From Methylotetracoccus sp. (GTDB lineage: Bacteria; Pseudomonadota; Gammaproteobacteria; Methylococcales; Methylococcaceae): 6,150 nt of DNA. The stretch covers positions 1 through 6,150 of the forward strand of contig JALORT010000383.1 of NCBI GenBank assembly GCA_025458755.1, read 5' to 3'. Both the position numbers and the translations under genes were made by a program. The notes beneath the pieces were generated by a model. The model made no database searches and had not been told where the DNA came from. It saw only the letters and a program-made list of their open reading frames with translations. Below, one piece after another: positions 1 through 6,150 of the stretch. The stretch's first letter is position 1, and every line of letters starts with the position of its first letter.

Positions 1-202
1 GGTGAAGCGTTCGATGATTTCAGACCGCGCAGATTGTTACATGTTCAGAACAAGCGACCAAGCGGCGCGCGCGGGAATTCTTGCGAAAGTTTGGGGTCGT
101 GCCCCTCCGTCCTTCGACGGACGCGGCAGTTGCCGGCGGCGGGTTTGGAATGCGGGCGGACTTCGGACAACATGAGAAAAGCGTTAAAGCAGGGCGGAAG
201 GC

Positions 203-231
203 TTGGAGTTCTTGTAAAATCGGCCTATGCT
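203..231 (+). promoter_or_regulatory. Weak candidate sigma-70-type promoter for sucAB
   Basis: A -35-like TTGGAG (203-208) and a -10-like TATGCT (226-231) are separated by 17 bp, the ideal spacing. They match the consensus only 3/6 and 4/6. The site sits in the most A/T-rich part of the upstream region, about 60 bases before the sucA start. An alternative -10-like TAAAAT at 215-220 has no plausible -35 partner. This is a position-based guess and the real promoter could lie further left. Confidence 0.2.
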
Positions 232-257
232 TGCGCGATTTTCAACACGCTGACAAC

Positions 258-279
258 TCGAGTGGACTTCGACACTCGA
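258..279 (+). promoter_or_regulatory. 7-bp inverted repeat just before sucA start (operator or leader hairpin)
   Basis: TCGAGTG (258-264) and CACTCGA (273-279) are perfect reverse complements separated by 8 bases. In RNA they would form a 7-bp hairpin ending 13 nt before the sucA ATG, right next to the only weak Shine-Dalgarno-like GGA (281-283). In DNA the same symmetry would suit a dimeric regulator. ACTCGA also occurs twice in direct orientation (256-261 and 274-279). The symmetry is directly seen; any role in controlling sucAB is inference. Confidence 0.4.
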
Positions 280-292
280 TGGAACACACGAC

Positions 293-3142
293 ATGACCGA
301 ACTCTTGCGCTGGCTACAGAGCAGCTCCGCACTTTCCGAGGATAATGCAAGTTTCATCGAAGATCTGTACAGCAAGTACCTGAGAGATCCCGATTCGGTC
401 GATCCCAGTTGGCAAAAGACGTTTGCCGCGGTACCGGGAAGTCTGGATGACCTCAGGCCTTCCCTGGCGTCCGTTCCGCCGATGCCGGCGGATCAGCCGT
501 CGCTGGAACACCGACTGCGGAAACAAACCGCCGTCGACCGGCTGATCGATCAATACCGCACTCTGGGGCATCAGGCCGCCGATAACAACCCCTTGAAATG
601 CGCCGAGGTTCCGGCCATGCGGGAACTCGAACCGGCGAGCCACGGACTGGATGACAGGGACCTCGATCAGCCCTTTTACCTGGAGGTGCTGCGCAGTCGG
701 GAACAGCTCCCGCTCCGCGAAATTCTTGCCATGCTCCGCGCCACCTATTGCGGTCCCGTCGGTGCCGAGTACATGCATATCATGGACACCGAGATCAAAA
801 GCTGGCTGCAAAACCGGCTTGAGTCGACGCGCGGGCGGTGGCATTTTGATCCGCAGCAGAAGCGCTGGTTGCTTCGGCTGCTGACCGCCGCCGAGGGCAT
901 CGAGAAATATCTGCACCGCAAATACGTCGGCCAAAAGCGGTTTTCGCTGGAAGGCGGCGAAAGCCTGATCCCGCTGCTCGACGAAATCATTCAGCGGTCG
1001 GGTTCGGTCGGGACCCGGGAAATCGTCATCGGCATGGCACACCGCGGGCGGTTGAATGTGCTGGTCAATATCCTGGGTAAGAAACCGTGCCTGCTGTTCC
1101 GTGAGTTCGAGGGGCTGCCGACACCGGACCACCCGGAAGGCAGCGGCGACGTGAAGTACCACATGGGCTTTTCATCCGACGTGGAGACCCCCGGCGGGCC
1201 GGTGCATCTGGCGTTGGCCTTCAATCCCTCGCACCTCGAAATCATCGGACCGGTGGTCGAAGGGTCAGTGCGCGCGCGTCAGGACCGCTTTCAGGGCGAC
1301 GTCGAGCGCCAGGTGTTGCCCGTTATCATTCATGGCGATGCCGCGTTCGCTGGTCAAGGCGTCGTCATGGAAACGCTGAACATGGCGGAGACGCGGGCGT
1401 ACACGACCGGCGGCACGATACACATCGTGGTCAACAACCAGATCGGTTTCACCACCAGCAACCCGTTCGACGCCCGCTCGACGCTGTACTGTACCGATGT
1501 CGCCAACATGGTTCAGGCGCCGGTCTTTCATGTCAACGGCGATGATCCCGAAGCGGTGTTGTTCGTTACCCGGCTGGCCGTCGATTACCGCATGGAATTC
1601 AATCGGGACGTGGTGATCGATCTGATCTGCTATCGCCGCCATGGGCACAATGAAGCGGACGAACCGGCGGTGACGCAACCGCTAATGTATCGTTTTATCC
1701 GCCAGCATCCTTCGGTGCGGCAGCGCTATGCCGAACAGCTGATCAGCGAAGGCGTGATCAGCAGCAAGGACGCGGAGGCGATGGACGAAGCCTATCAAAC
1801 GAGTATCGCCGAAGGGGATGAAGCAGTCATGCGCCCTACGCTGGTGGATGTGACTAACTACATCAAGACGCGTTGGAATCAGTTCCTCGGCGCGGTTTGG
1901 ACGGCGCCTTGCGATACCTCGCTGCCGCTGGAGACGCTGCGCCAGGTCGGGGAGCGCATGTTGCACCTGCCACCGCAGATGGAACTGCATGCGCGCGCTC
2001 ATGCCATCCTTCAGAGCCGACTGGTGATGGCGACCGGGGAACAGCCGATCGACTGGGGCTACGCCGAAAATCTGGCTTATGCAACGCTGCTGTGGGAAGG
2101 CCACAACGTCCGTCTGACCGGACAAGATGTCGGGCGCGGCACGTTCTTCCACCGGCATGCGACGCTGTACGACCAAAACACCGGGAACGTCTACATTCCG
2201 CTGCAGCACCTCGGCCCGCAGCAGGGGCGCTTTTGTCTGTACGACTCGCTGCTGTCGGAAGAAGGCGTCCTCGGCTTCGAGTATGGCTACAGCACATCGG
2301 AACCGGACACGCTGGTGATCTGGGAGGCACAGTTCGGTGATTTCGCCAACAATGCGCAAGTCGTGATCGACCAGTTCATTTCGTCCGGGGAGACCAAATG
2401 GGGTCGGCTGTCGGGACTGGTGATGCTGCTGCCGCACGGCTACGAGGGACAGGGACCGGAGCATTCCTCGGCGCGTATCGAGCGCTATCTGCAATTGTGT
2501 GCCGAGCAGAACATGCAGGTGTGCGTGCCGACGACTCCGGCGCAGATGTTTCATCTGCTGCGCCGGCAACTGCTGCGGCCGTTCCGCCGCCCGCTGATCG
2601 TGATGACGCCGAAGAGTCTGCTGCGCCACAAGATGGCGGTCTCGAACGTCGAGGAACTGACCGCCGGTCGTTTTCACAACGTGATCGGCGAGTGCGATCC
2701 TCTGGACCGGAACAATGTCAGCCGCGTCGTTCTGTGCTCGGGAAAGATCTTCTACGATCTGCTCGAGTACCGCCGCAAGGAAAATCTCGATCACGTCGCG
2801 ATCATCCGGATCGAGCAGCTCTATCCGTTCCCGAGCGACGAATTCATGGCCGAACTGACCACCTTCCCGAACGCCCGGGAATTGGTGTGGTGCCAGGATG
2901 AGCCCGAGAACCAAGGCGCTTGGCATCAGATAAAACATCGCTTCCTGAGTGTGCTGGGAAGCGAGATGGCGTTAAGTTATGCCGGCCGGCCGATGTCGGC
3001 GGCACCGGCGGTGGGCCATTTCAAGCGCCACATCGAACAACAGAAGAAAGTCATCGAAACCGCGTTGCTCGGCTCTCGCGGACATGAAGAACCCGTAGGT
3101 ATCGTCCATGCGTATAGAAGTCAGCGTGCCCAATCTTCCTGA
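293..3142 (+). CDS. sucA: 2-oxoglutarate dehydrogenase E1 component (SucA)
   Basis: This is the thiamine-diphosphate-dependent E1 subunit of the cytoplasmic 2-oxoglutarate dehydrogenase complex. It decarboxylates 2-oxoglutarate and succinylates the lipoyl group of E2 in the TCA cycle. The 949-residue protein (E. coli 933) is full length. Residues 1-48 are the N-terminal segment that contacts E2 in this family ([16 protein letters not shown]). Residues 247-255 (GMAHRGRLN) and 288-296 (KYHMGFSSD) carry conserved active-site histidines His250 and His290. The cofactor and Mg site spans GDAAFAGQG (348-356) to [11 protein letters not shown] (381-391). The pyrimidine-binding domain begins near 585 and includes [10 protein letters not shown] (614-623) and [14 protein letters not shown] (715-728, His724). 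The C-terminal domain follows (YAGRP, 896-900). The ATG at 293 gives the family N-terminus but has only a weak GGA as ribosome site. The last ~22 residues after ETALLG extend beyond E. coli E1 and partly overlap sucB. Identification is very secure. Confidence 0.98.
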   Translation: MTELLRWLQSSSALSEDNASFIEDLYSKYLRDPDSVDPSWQKTFAAVPGSLDDLRPSLASVPPMPADQPSLEHRLRKQTAVDRLIDQYRTLGHQAADNNPLKCAEVPAMRELEPASHGLDDRDLDQPFYLEVLRSREQLPLREILAMLRATYCGPVGAEYMHIMDTEIKSWLQNRLESTRGRWHFDPQQKRWLLRLLTAAEGIEKYLHRKYVGQKRFSLEGGESLIPLLDEIIQRSGSVGTREIVIGMAHRGRLNVLVNILGKKPCLLFREFEGLPTPDHPEGSGDVKYHMGFSSDVETPGGPVHLALAFNPSHLEIIGPVVEGSVRARQDRFQGDVERQVLPVIIHGDAAFAGQGVVMETLNMAETRAYTTGGTIHIVVNNQIGFTTSNPFDARSTLYCTDVANMVQAPVFHVNGDDPEAVLFVTRLAVDYRMEFNRDVVIDLICYRRHGHNEADEPAVTQPLMYRFIRQHPSVRQRYAEQLISEGVISSKDAEAMDEAYQTSIAEGDEAVMRPTLVDVTNYIKTRWNQFLGAVWTAPCDTSLPLETLRQVGERMLHLPPQMELHARAHAILQSRLVMATGEQPIDWGYAENLAYATLLWEGHNVRLTGQDVGRGTFFHRHATLYDQNTGNVYIPLQHLGPQQGRFCLYDSLLSEEGVLGFEYGYSTSEPDTLVIWEAQFGDFANNAQVVIDQFISSGETKWGRLSGLVMLLPHGYEGQGPEHSSARIERYLQLCAEQNMQVCVPTTPAQMFHLLRRQLLRPFRRPLIVMTPKSLLRHKMAVSNVEELTAGRFHNVIGECDPLDRNNVSRVVLCSGKIFYDLLEYRRKENLDHVAIIRIEQLYPFPSDEFMAELTTFPNARELVWCQDEPENQGAWHQIKHRFLSVLGSEMALSYAGRPMSAAPAVGHFKRHIEQQKKVIETALLGSRGHEEPVGIVHAYRSQRAQSS

Positions 3143-4160
3143 GTCGGTCAGCGATGCCACGCTGCTGGATTGGCACAAGAAACCGGGCGAAGCGGTTCAG
3201 CGAAACGACAATCTGGTCGATCTCGAAACCGATAAGGTTGTGCTCGAAGTTCCGATGCCCCAGCCGTTGAGTCCGGCGGTCCGGCGTCTGGTTTCGGAAT
3301 ACGGCCTGGATGCCGGTAAGATTCGCGGGAGCGGCCGGGAAGGTCGGCTGACGAAGCAGGATGTGCTGGACTACTTGGCGACGCATGCGAAAGCCCCGGC
3401 CGCCAGCGCACCCGCCGCAGCGGCAGACCTCGCTCCGCCGCAGGCTGAGGCACTGTCCGAGGTCGCGGAACGGCGGGTGCCGATGACCCGGCTACGAGCA
3501 CGAATCGCCGAACGCCTGCTGGAAGCGCAGCACACGACGGCGACGTTGACCACGTTCAACGAAGTCAACTTGAAGCAGGTCTACGACATCCGGGCCCGCT
3601 TGAAAGCACGCTTCGAAGAAGTTCATCAAGTCAAGCTGGGCTTTATGTCGTTCTTCGTCAAAGCGGCGGTAGAGGCGCTGAAGCGTTTTCCGATCATCAA
3701 TGCCGCGATCGACGGCGATGACATCGTGTACCACCAGCGTTACGACATCGGCATCGCGGTTTCGACCGAGCGCGGACTGATCGTGCCGGTGCTGCGCAAT
3801 GCCGACCGCTTGGACTTCGCGACGATCGAAAAATCCATCAACGAATTTGCCAAGCGGGCCCGCGACGGCAAGCTGACGATTGAGGAACTCTCGGGCGGGA
3901 CGTTCACAATCACCAATGGCGGCATCTTCGGCTCGATGCTGTCGACGCCGATTCTGAATCCGCCGCAGAGCGCGATTCTCGGGATGCACGCGGTGAAGGA
4001 ACGGCCGGTGGTCGAGAACGGGGAAATCGTGATCCGGCCGATGATTTACTTGGCCTTGTCCTATGATCACCGCATCATCGACGGAAAGGATGCGGTGCAG
4101 TGCCTGTTCACGATCAAGGAACTGCTGGAGGACCCGACCCGCCTGCTGCTGAGCATTTGA
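3108..4160 (+). CDS. sucB: 2-oxoglutarate dehydrogenase E2 (dihydrolipoyl succinyltransferase) with truncated lipoyl domain
   Basis: This is the core subunit of the 2-oxoglutarate dehydrogenase complex, which transfers succinyl from its lipoyl arm to CoA. Residues 1-49 are the N-terminal half of a lipoyl domain, with lipoylation site Lys43 in [12 protein letters not shown]. Residues 54-90 (LSPAVRRLV to VLDYL) are the peripheral subunit-binding domain. Residues 91-120 are an Ala/Pro linker. Residues 121-350 are the catalytic acyltransferase domain ([30 protein letters not shown]), with the HxxxDG active site at His321 and Asp325 in SYDHRIIDG. The protein is 350 residues against about 405 in E. 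coli. The loss is concentrated at residues 50-53, where the second half of the lipoyl domain and first linker are absent with the frame kept. The ATG at 3108 is preferred because it gives the family N-terminus, has AGG at 3097-3099, and an in-frame TAG at 3096-3098 excludes an upstream start. It overlaps sucA by 35 bases. The gene identity is certain; whether the product is active is not. Confidence 0.96.
   Translation: MRIEVSVPNLPESVSDATLLDWHKKPGEAVQRNDNLVDLETDKVVLEVPMPQPLSPAVRRLVSEYGLDAGKIRGSGREGRLTKQDVLDYLATHAKAPAASAPAAAADLAPPQAEALSEVAERRVPMTRLRARIAERLLEAQHTTATLTTFNEVNLKQVYDIRARLKARFEEVHQVKLGFMSFFVKAAVEALKRFPIINAAIDGDDIVYHQRYDIGIAVSTERGLIVPVLRNADRLDFATIEKSINEFAKRARDGKLTIEELSGGTFTITNGGIFGSMLSTPILNPPQSAILGMHAVKERPVVENGEIVIRPMIYLALSYDHRIIDGKDAVQCLFTIKELLEDPTRLLLSI
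3252..3269 (+). other. Apparent in-frame deletion junction in sucB lipoyl domain
   Basis: The conserved LEVP (codons 3243-3254), which normally continues into the second half of the lipoyl domain, is followed by only Met-Pro-Gln-Pro before Leu-Ser-Pro-Ala (from 3267), the start of the subunit-binding domain. In E. coli SucB, recalled from memory, these landmarks are separated by about 63 residues. About 59 residues (around 177 bases, a multiple of three) are therefore missing. The missing stretch would include an Ala/Pro-rich linker, whose repetitive GC-rich DNA is prone to recombination and to assembly collapse. The absence is directly seen; its cause is not. Confidence 0.8.
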
Positions 4161-4172
4161 CTCGGCGCATGT

Positions 4173-6150
4173 TCAGGCCGGGGCCTCCAGCCGGTCGACG
4201 CGCTGAAATCCACGCGGCAACGGATTGCCGCGGCGTCCGCGCGACGCTCGATAGTGATCGATGTCGGTCGGTTGTAACGTTAAGAAGCGCTTGCCGGCAT
4301 ACACTTTCAGCCCGGCTCCGGGTGCGAAGCTGGCGACCGCGACGACATAATCCTGACGCGATCCGAGGTCCGCGGCCCTGATATCGATCAGCTTGTTGCC
4401 TTTTCCCTTGGCGAGGCGCGGGATTTCGAAGGCCGGCATCACCAGCAGTCGCCCCTGTACCGAGCACACCGCGATGAAGTCCCGGTCGGGATCGGCGACC
4501 CGTACCGGAGCCAGCACCTGGCTGCCGGTCGGAACCGTAAGCACGGCCTTGCCGGCGCGGTTTTTGGCAGCGAGTTCGCTTAATTGCAGCAGGAACCCAT
4601 AGCCGCTGTCGCTCAGCAGCAGCGTCCAGTCCTCGTCGCCTCCCGCGAGAACCGCCTTGAACAGCGCGCCGGCCGGAGGGTTCACTTTGGCTGTCAGAGG
4701 TTCCCCCTGAGTTCGGGCGGAAGGCAGTTCGTGCACCGACAGGCTGTAGCTGCGGCCGGTCGAATCGAGGAAATAGGCGGGTTGATTGGACCGCCCGAGC
4801 GCGGCCGCCAGAAAGCCGTCGCCGGAACGATAGGCGAGCACGGTCGGATCAATGTCATGCCCTTTCGCCGCCCGCACCCAGCCCTTTTCCGACAGAATGA
4901 CCGTCATCGGTTCATTGCCGATGAGGCTGGTGGCGTCGATCGCTTGCGCGGGCTGGCGGAGCACGATAGGCGAGCGGCGGGCGTCGCCATGTTTGGCAGC
5001 GTCGTCACGAAGTTCCTGTTTGATCAACGCATTGAGCTTTTCCGGTGATTCGAGCGTCGCGTCAAGCTGTGCGCGTTCGGCCTGCAGATCGTCCTGTTCC
5101 CCGCGTATTTTCATTTCCTCCAGCTTTGCCAGATGTCGCAGTTTCAGCTCGAGGATGGCTTCAGCCTGAATATCGGTTAGATCGAACCGCGCCATCAGGA
5201 CGGGCTTCGGTTCATCCTCGTGGCGGATGATCGCAATGACCTCGTCGATGTTGAGGAACGCGATCAACAGTCCGGCCAGCACATGCAGCCGCGCCAGGAC
5301 CTTATCGAGCCGATGCTGCAGCCTCCGCCGGACCGTCTCGGTCCGGTAACTCAGCCATTCGAGCAGGATTTCCTGCAGATTCTTGACCTGTGGCTTTCCG
5401 TTCAGTCCGATGATGTTCAGGTTGACCCGGTAGCTCTTTTCCAGGTCGGTGGTTGCGAACAGGTGCGACATCAACTGCTCGATGTCGGTGCGGCGTGACC
5501 GCGGCATGATCACCAGCCGGGTCGGATTTTCGTGATCGGACTCGTCCCGAAGGTCCTCGACCATCGGCAGCTTCTTGGCTTGCATTTGAGCGGCAATCTG
5601 CTCGAGCACCCGTGCGCCGGACACCTGGTACGGGAGTGCCGTGACAATGATATTGCCGTCCTCGGTTTCGTAGCGCGCGCGCAGCCGGACCGAGCCGCCG
5701 CCGGTCTGGTACATCCGGAGGAGTTCGGCGCGTGGTGTGATGATCTCGGCCTCGGTCGGAAAATCCGGGCCTTTTATCAGCTCGCAGAGGGTCTCGAGGT
5801 TGGCGCGTGGGTGGTCGATCAGATGGATGCAGGCGGCAACCACCTCGCGGAGATTGTGCGGCGGCACGTCGGTCGCCATGCCGACCGCGATGCCCGACGC
5901 GCCGTTCAGCAATAGATTCGGCAACCGCGCCGGCAGTAGCGCCGGTTCGTCCAACGTGCCGTCGAAATTGGGCACCCAGTCGACGGTCCCCTGCTCGAGT
6001 TCCGCCAGCAATGTTTGCGCGTACGCGGTCAGGCGCGCCTCGGTGTAGCGCATCGCCGCGAAGGATTTCGGGTCGTCCGCCGAACCCCAGTTACCCTGCC
6101 CGTCGATCAGCGGATAGCGATAGGAGAATGGCTGGGCCATCAGCACCATG
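4173..6150 (-). CDS. parC: DNA topoisomerase IV subunit A (ParC), 5' end outside window
   Basis: This is the breakage-reunion subunit of topoisomerase IV, which works with ParE to decatenate daughter chromosomes. The visible 658 residues correspond to E. coli ParC from about residue 86 onward, so about 85 N-terminal residues lie past the right edge. The Met at 6147-6149 is therefore an internal residue. The catalytic tyrosine is Tyr35 of the visible part (RYTE, codon 6045-6047), matching E. coli Tyr120. Next come the tower region ([19 protein letters not shown], 72-90; [18 protein letters not shown], 172-189) and [16 protein letters not shown] (199-214). The coiled-coil arm follows ([18 protein letters not shown], 274-291; [20 protein letters not shown], 332-351). 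From about 412 a beta-pinwheel C-terminal domain runs to the end ([27 protein letters not shown] at 637-641). The similarity is of ParC type rather than GyrA, and it ends soon after the last blade. It converges on sucB with a 12-base gap and no visible terminator. The quinolone-resistance region is outside the window. Confidence 0.97.
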   Translation of the reverse strand, partial: MVLMAQPFSYRYPLIDGQGNWGSADDPKSFAAMRYTEARLTAYAQTLLAELEQGTVDWVPNFDGTLDEPALLPARLPNLLLNGASGIAVGMATDVPPHNLREVVAACIHLIDHPRANLETLCELIKGPDFPTEAEIITPRAELLRMYQTGGGSVRLRARYETEDGNIIVTALPYQVSGARVLEQIAAQMQAKKLPMVEDLRDESDHENPTRLVIMPRSRRTDIEQLMSHLFATTDLEKSYRVNLNIIGLNGKPQVKNLQEILLEWLSYRTETVRRRLQHRLDKVLARLHVLAGLLIAFLNIDEVIAIIRHEDEPKPVLMARFDLTDIQAEAILELKLRHLAKLEEMKIRGEQDDLQAERAQLDATLESPEKLNALIKQELRDDAAKHGDARRSPIVLRQPAQAIDATSLIGNEPMTVILSEKGWVRAAKGHDIDPTVLAYRSGDGFLAAALGRSNQPAYFLDSTGRSYSLSVHELPSARTQGEPLTAKVNPPAGALFKAVLAGGDEDWTLLLSDSGYGFLLQLSELAAKNRAGKAVLTVPTGSQVLAPVRVADPDRDFIAVCSVQGRLLVMPAFEIPRLAKGKGNKLIDIRAADLGSRQDYVVAVASFAPGAGLKVYAGKRFLTLQPTDIDHYRASRGRRGNPLPRGFQRVDRLEAPA

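Larger units (their letters stand above)
1..292. other. Gene-free region upstream of sucA
   Basis: No convincing gene is visible here. Frame 1 on the + strand is open from the left edge to position 345, and another frame is open from about 81 to 296. Their translations are rich in Arg, Ser and Gly, match no family I recognise and run into the start of sucA, so I read them as chance open frames in G+C-rich DNA. Two small GC hairpins lie at 93-105 (GGGG, 5-nt loop, CCCC) and 107-120 (CCGTC, CTTC loop, GACGG). Neither is followed by a T-run, so they do not make a standard terminator. The stretch most likely holds the promoter and 5' leader of sucAB. The 3' end of an upstream gene at the extreme left edge cannot be excluded. 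Confidence 0.5.

Noticed and set aside
93..120. Two adjacent small GC hairpins as a possible terminator of an upstream gene
   Set aside because: The stems are only 4-5 bp and no T-run follows, so they do not meet the pattern of an intrinsic terminator.
34..345. 103-codon open frame on the + strand before and into sucA
   Set aside because: It overlaps the sucA start by over 50 bases, has an Arg/Ser-rich composition with no recognisable motif, and the sucA N-terminus is the better-supported frame.
314..1162. 282-codon open frame on the - strand inside the 5' half of sucA
   Set aside because: It is a shadow of sucA, with no recognisable domain and no ribosome site that stands out.
1682..2938. 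Long open frame (418 codons) on the - strand inside sucA
   Set aside because: It lies wholly antisense to the highly conserved sucA coding sequence and its translation matches no family I know. Long antisense frames are common in G+C-rich genes.
4584..5048. 154-codon + strand open frame antisense to parC
   Set aside because: The - strand frame is unmistakably ParC with conserved motifs throughout; the + strand frame is a compositional shadow.
6147..6149. ATG on the - strand at the right edge as the parC start
   Set aside because: The residues that follow match the interior of ParC just after the quinolone-resistance region, so this Met is internal (about residue 86 in E. coli numbering) and the gene continues past the edge.

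Overview
The window is an ordinary stretch of chromosome from a proteobacterium with high G+C (roughly 60% by eye). It is most likely a gammaproteobacterium, because all three proteins read as close relatives of the Escherichia coli proteins SucA, SucB and ParC over nearly their whole length. I compared with family sequences from memory and ran no alignment. No mobile element, CRISPR array, tRNA or rRNA is visible.

Layout: positions 1-292 hold no convincing gene. They contain a weak candidate promoter (203-231) and a clean 7-bp inverted repeat (258-279) ending 13 bases before the first start codon. Next come two genes on the + strand, sucA (293-3142, the E1 subunit of 2-oxoglutarate dehydrogenase) and sucB (3108-4160, the E2 subunit). 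They overlap by 35 bases and clearly form one transcription unit. On the - strand, parC (topoisomerase IV subunit A) runs towards them. Its stop codon lies 12 bases from the sucB stop, and its first ~85 codons lie beyond the right edge.

How the genes work together: SucA decarboxylates 2-oxoglutarate with thiamine diphosphate and passes the succinyl group to the lipoyl arm of SucB, whose catalytic core makes succinyl-CoA for the TCA cycle. The third subunit (E3, lpd), succinyl-CoA synthetase (sucCD) and succinate dehydrogenase genes are not in the window. parC is unrelated in function and is only a convergent neighbour.

The one real surprise is in sucB. Its N-terminal lipoyl domain keeps the lipoylation lysine (Lys43) but stops at about residue 50 and jumps in frame straight into the E1/E3-binding domain. 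About 60 residues are missing compared with E. coli SucB: the second half of the lipoyl domain and the first Ala/Pro linker. Either this is a real, very unusual E2 or an assembly collapse or deletion. I see no evidence of a wholly new system in this window.
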